Shown here piece after piece: positions 5,254 through 6,271 of a DNA stretch of 6,271 bases (its first letter is position 1; each line of letters starts with the position of its first letter). The stretch spans positions 1 through 6,271 of the forward strand of contig JAISJX010000268.1 in assembly GCA_031261145.1 (NCBI GenBank). Direction: 5' to 3'. The position numbers and the translations under genes are program-made. The notes beneath the pieces were generated by a model. That model was not told where the DNA came from. It saw only the letters and a program-made list of their open reading frames with translations, and made no database searches. Source of the DNA: Tannerella sp. GTDB lineage: Bacteria; Bacteroidota; Bacteroidia; Bacteroidales; Tannerellaceae.

Positions 5254-6153
5254 ATGAGGAAAGTAACTACTGTTTTGGGAGTATGTATGTGGGCGTTGTG
5301 TACGGTCACGAGTTGGGCGCAAGAGGAACATCTTCAGGCGCAGGAATCCGGTTATGTAAATATCGTGAGTTCTGCTCGTCCGTCTTATTTGTTGGGAGAG
5401 GAATGTGATGAACGTTACACGGTTGATGGGGTGGATTTAGTAGGGGTGGTTAATACGCTACAATTTCCGGAGGCAAATACAAAGTTCTATCTGGATACGA
5501 TTGTTTCGGCAAAGTATCTGTTGGCGTTGGATGCCGAAAGAGTGGGTGATGCCGTCAAAGGGCGCTATATGTTTAATGCGGCAGCCCTGGTTGAGACGGA
5601 TCCACGCTACGTGTGGATGAGCATGTGGCCGCGTATAGGTTTGATGGAAGCTGTCCACGCGAAAGATGCCTTGTATTTTCCGGCGCCGGACGACCTCTCC
5701 CGACTGGACGAGCTGGCGGAAGCCGGGACGATTCAAAAAATCGACTTGAAGGAAGCGAATAATTTCACGTTTTCTTTCCTCATGACAGGTGAATCCGGTT
5801 TCTCCATTCAATCGGAAGCCGTCGGCGGAGGTTCGATTAGAGTCCAGATCGGCGCATTGATTTCAAGCAACTTAGAGGGAGAACTCTTTACCTTGAAATC
5901 TATAGAGGGAGACTTGCCCACCGACAATGAACCGGTAGCGGCGGTCGAACCGGCAGAGGTGACGTATCATAATGGCGTCCTGTCGGTCAACACCCTGCCG
6001 GCCGAATCAATCGAAGTGTATTCCGTCAGCGGCCAATTGTCGTACCGGGCGCAAAAAGCAGCCGGATTCGCGACGTTTGACCTCAGCGGCCTGCCAGGAG
6101 GCGTGTATATCGTCAGGGGCGGTTCGGGATGGACCAAAAAGGTGATAAAGTAA
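5254..6153 (+). CDS. Exported protein with T9SS-type C-terminal domain (DUF6383-like), function unknown
   Basis: About 299 residues from ATG 5254. A GTG at 5245 would add MKK; I prefer the ATG because it follows an A-rich stretch and gives a normal signal peptide. Residues 1 to about 23 are a Sec signal (MRK, hydrophobic core, then SWAQ); neither cysteine in it forms a lipobox. The central part (about 50-225) has YLLALD, GRYMF, YVWMSMWPRIGLMEAVH and FSFLMTG, a pattern I associate with a lineage-expanded Bacteroidales family of unknown function (DUF6383-containing proteins). After a Pro/Ala/Glu linker (EPVAAVEPAE), residues about 235-299 form a compact beta domain with IEVYSVSGQ, FDLSGLPGGVYIV and a final KKVIK, the layout of T9SS type A sorting domains. 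Inference: exported through Sec, then carried by T9SS to the surface or medium. It is monocistronic or shares its transcript only with the small repeat frame, and a strong terminator follows. Confidence 0.85.
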   Translation: MRKVTTVLGVCMWALCTVTSWAQEEHLQAQESGYVNIVSSARPSYLLGEECDERYTVDGVDLVGVVNTLQFPEANTKFYLDTIVSAKYLLALDAERVGDAVKGRYMFNAAALVETDPRYVWMSMWPRIGLMEAVHAKDALYFPAPDDLSRLDELAEAGTIQKIDLKEANNFTFSFLMTGESGFSIQSEAVGGGSIRVQIGALISSNLEGELFTLKSIEGDLPTDNEPVAAVEPAEVTYHNGVLSVNTLPAESIEVYSVSGQLSYRAQKAAGFATFDLSGLPGGVYIVRGGSGWTKKVIK

Positions 6154-6163
6154 TGATTACCCC

Positions 6164-6193
6164 AAAGGCGGATTTGCGTATCCGCCTTTTTTT
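6164..6193 (+). terminator. Strong rho-independent terminator of the exported-protein gene
   Basis: AAAGGCGGAT (6164-6173) pairs exactly with ATCCGCCTTT (6180-6189) around a TTGCGT loop, followed by TTTT; the T-run in DNA is seven long (6187-6193). It starts 10 nt after the stop codon. The mirror A-run on the 5' side is only AAA, so it acts mainly on the + strand. Confidence 0.93.
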
Positions 6194-6235
6194 ATTATCA
6201 GGATTGGCTATCTGATACCATTAAATTAAGCATCC

Positions 6236-6271
6236 GTCATTGCGAACGAAGTGAAGCAATCCGGACTGTCT
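6236..6271. repeat. REP-like intergenic palindrome, cut by the window edge
   Basis: GTCATTGCGAACGAAGTGAAGC and the following AATCC resemble the 'CGTCATTGCGA...GAAGCAATCC' palindromes dispersed between genes in many bacterial genomes, as I recall them. ATTGC (6239-6243) pairs with GCAAT (6256-6260) around a 12-nt loop. The element probably continues beyond 6271. Confidence 0.55.

Overview
The window looks like chromosomal DNA from a member of the Bacteroidota, probably order Bacteroidales. Three things point there. Two intergenic regions carry exact matches to the Bacteroidetes sigma-ABfr promoter (TTTG, 19-20 bp, TAnnTTTG). The genes lack Shine-Dalgarno sites and start after A-rich stretches. 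The last gene encodes a signal-peptide protein ending in a type IX secretion (T9SS)-like C-terminal domain.

Layout, all on the + strand: (1) 1-242, the 3' end of a gene that enters from the left. (2) 243-562, a control region with a strong promoter, a 25-codon leader peptide rich in Val/Ile/Leu codons, and mutually exclusive RNA hairpins that form a complete transcription attenuator. (3) 563-4670, a compact branched-chain amino acid operon: ilvD (dihydroxyacid dehydratase), ilvB (acetohydroxyacid synthase large subunit) and ilvN (its regulatory small subunit). (4) 4671-5253, a gap of almost 600 bp with three hairpins/terminators, a second promoter, and five tandem 21-bp repeats that sit inside a 50-codon open frame encoding heptapeptide repeats. 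(5) 5254-6153, the exported T9SS-type protein, followed by a strong terminator at 6164-6193. (6) from about 6236, a REP-like palindrome cut by the window edge.

IlvB and IlvN form acetohydroxyacid synthase, which commits pyruvate and 2-ketobutyrate to valine, leucine and isoleucine synthesis. IlvD carries out the third shared step. The second step (IlvC, ketol-acid reductoisomerase) is not encoded here. Control appears to act at two levels. The leader peptide senses charged tRNA, mainly valyl-tRNA, and decides whether transcription passes 525. IlvN keeps the ACT-domain residues expected for valine feedback on the enzyme.

The most notable items are the Val-codon attenuator, which is fully readable from sequence, and the 21-bp/heptapeptide repeat in the long leader of the exported-protein gene. 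The rest is ordinary biosynthetic sequence.
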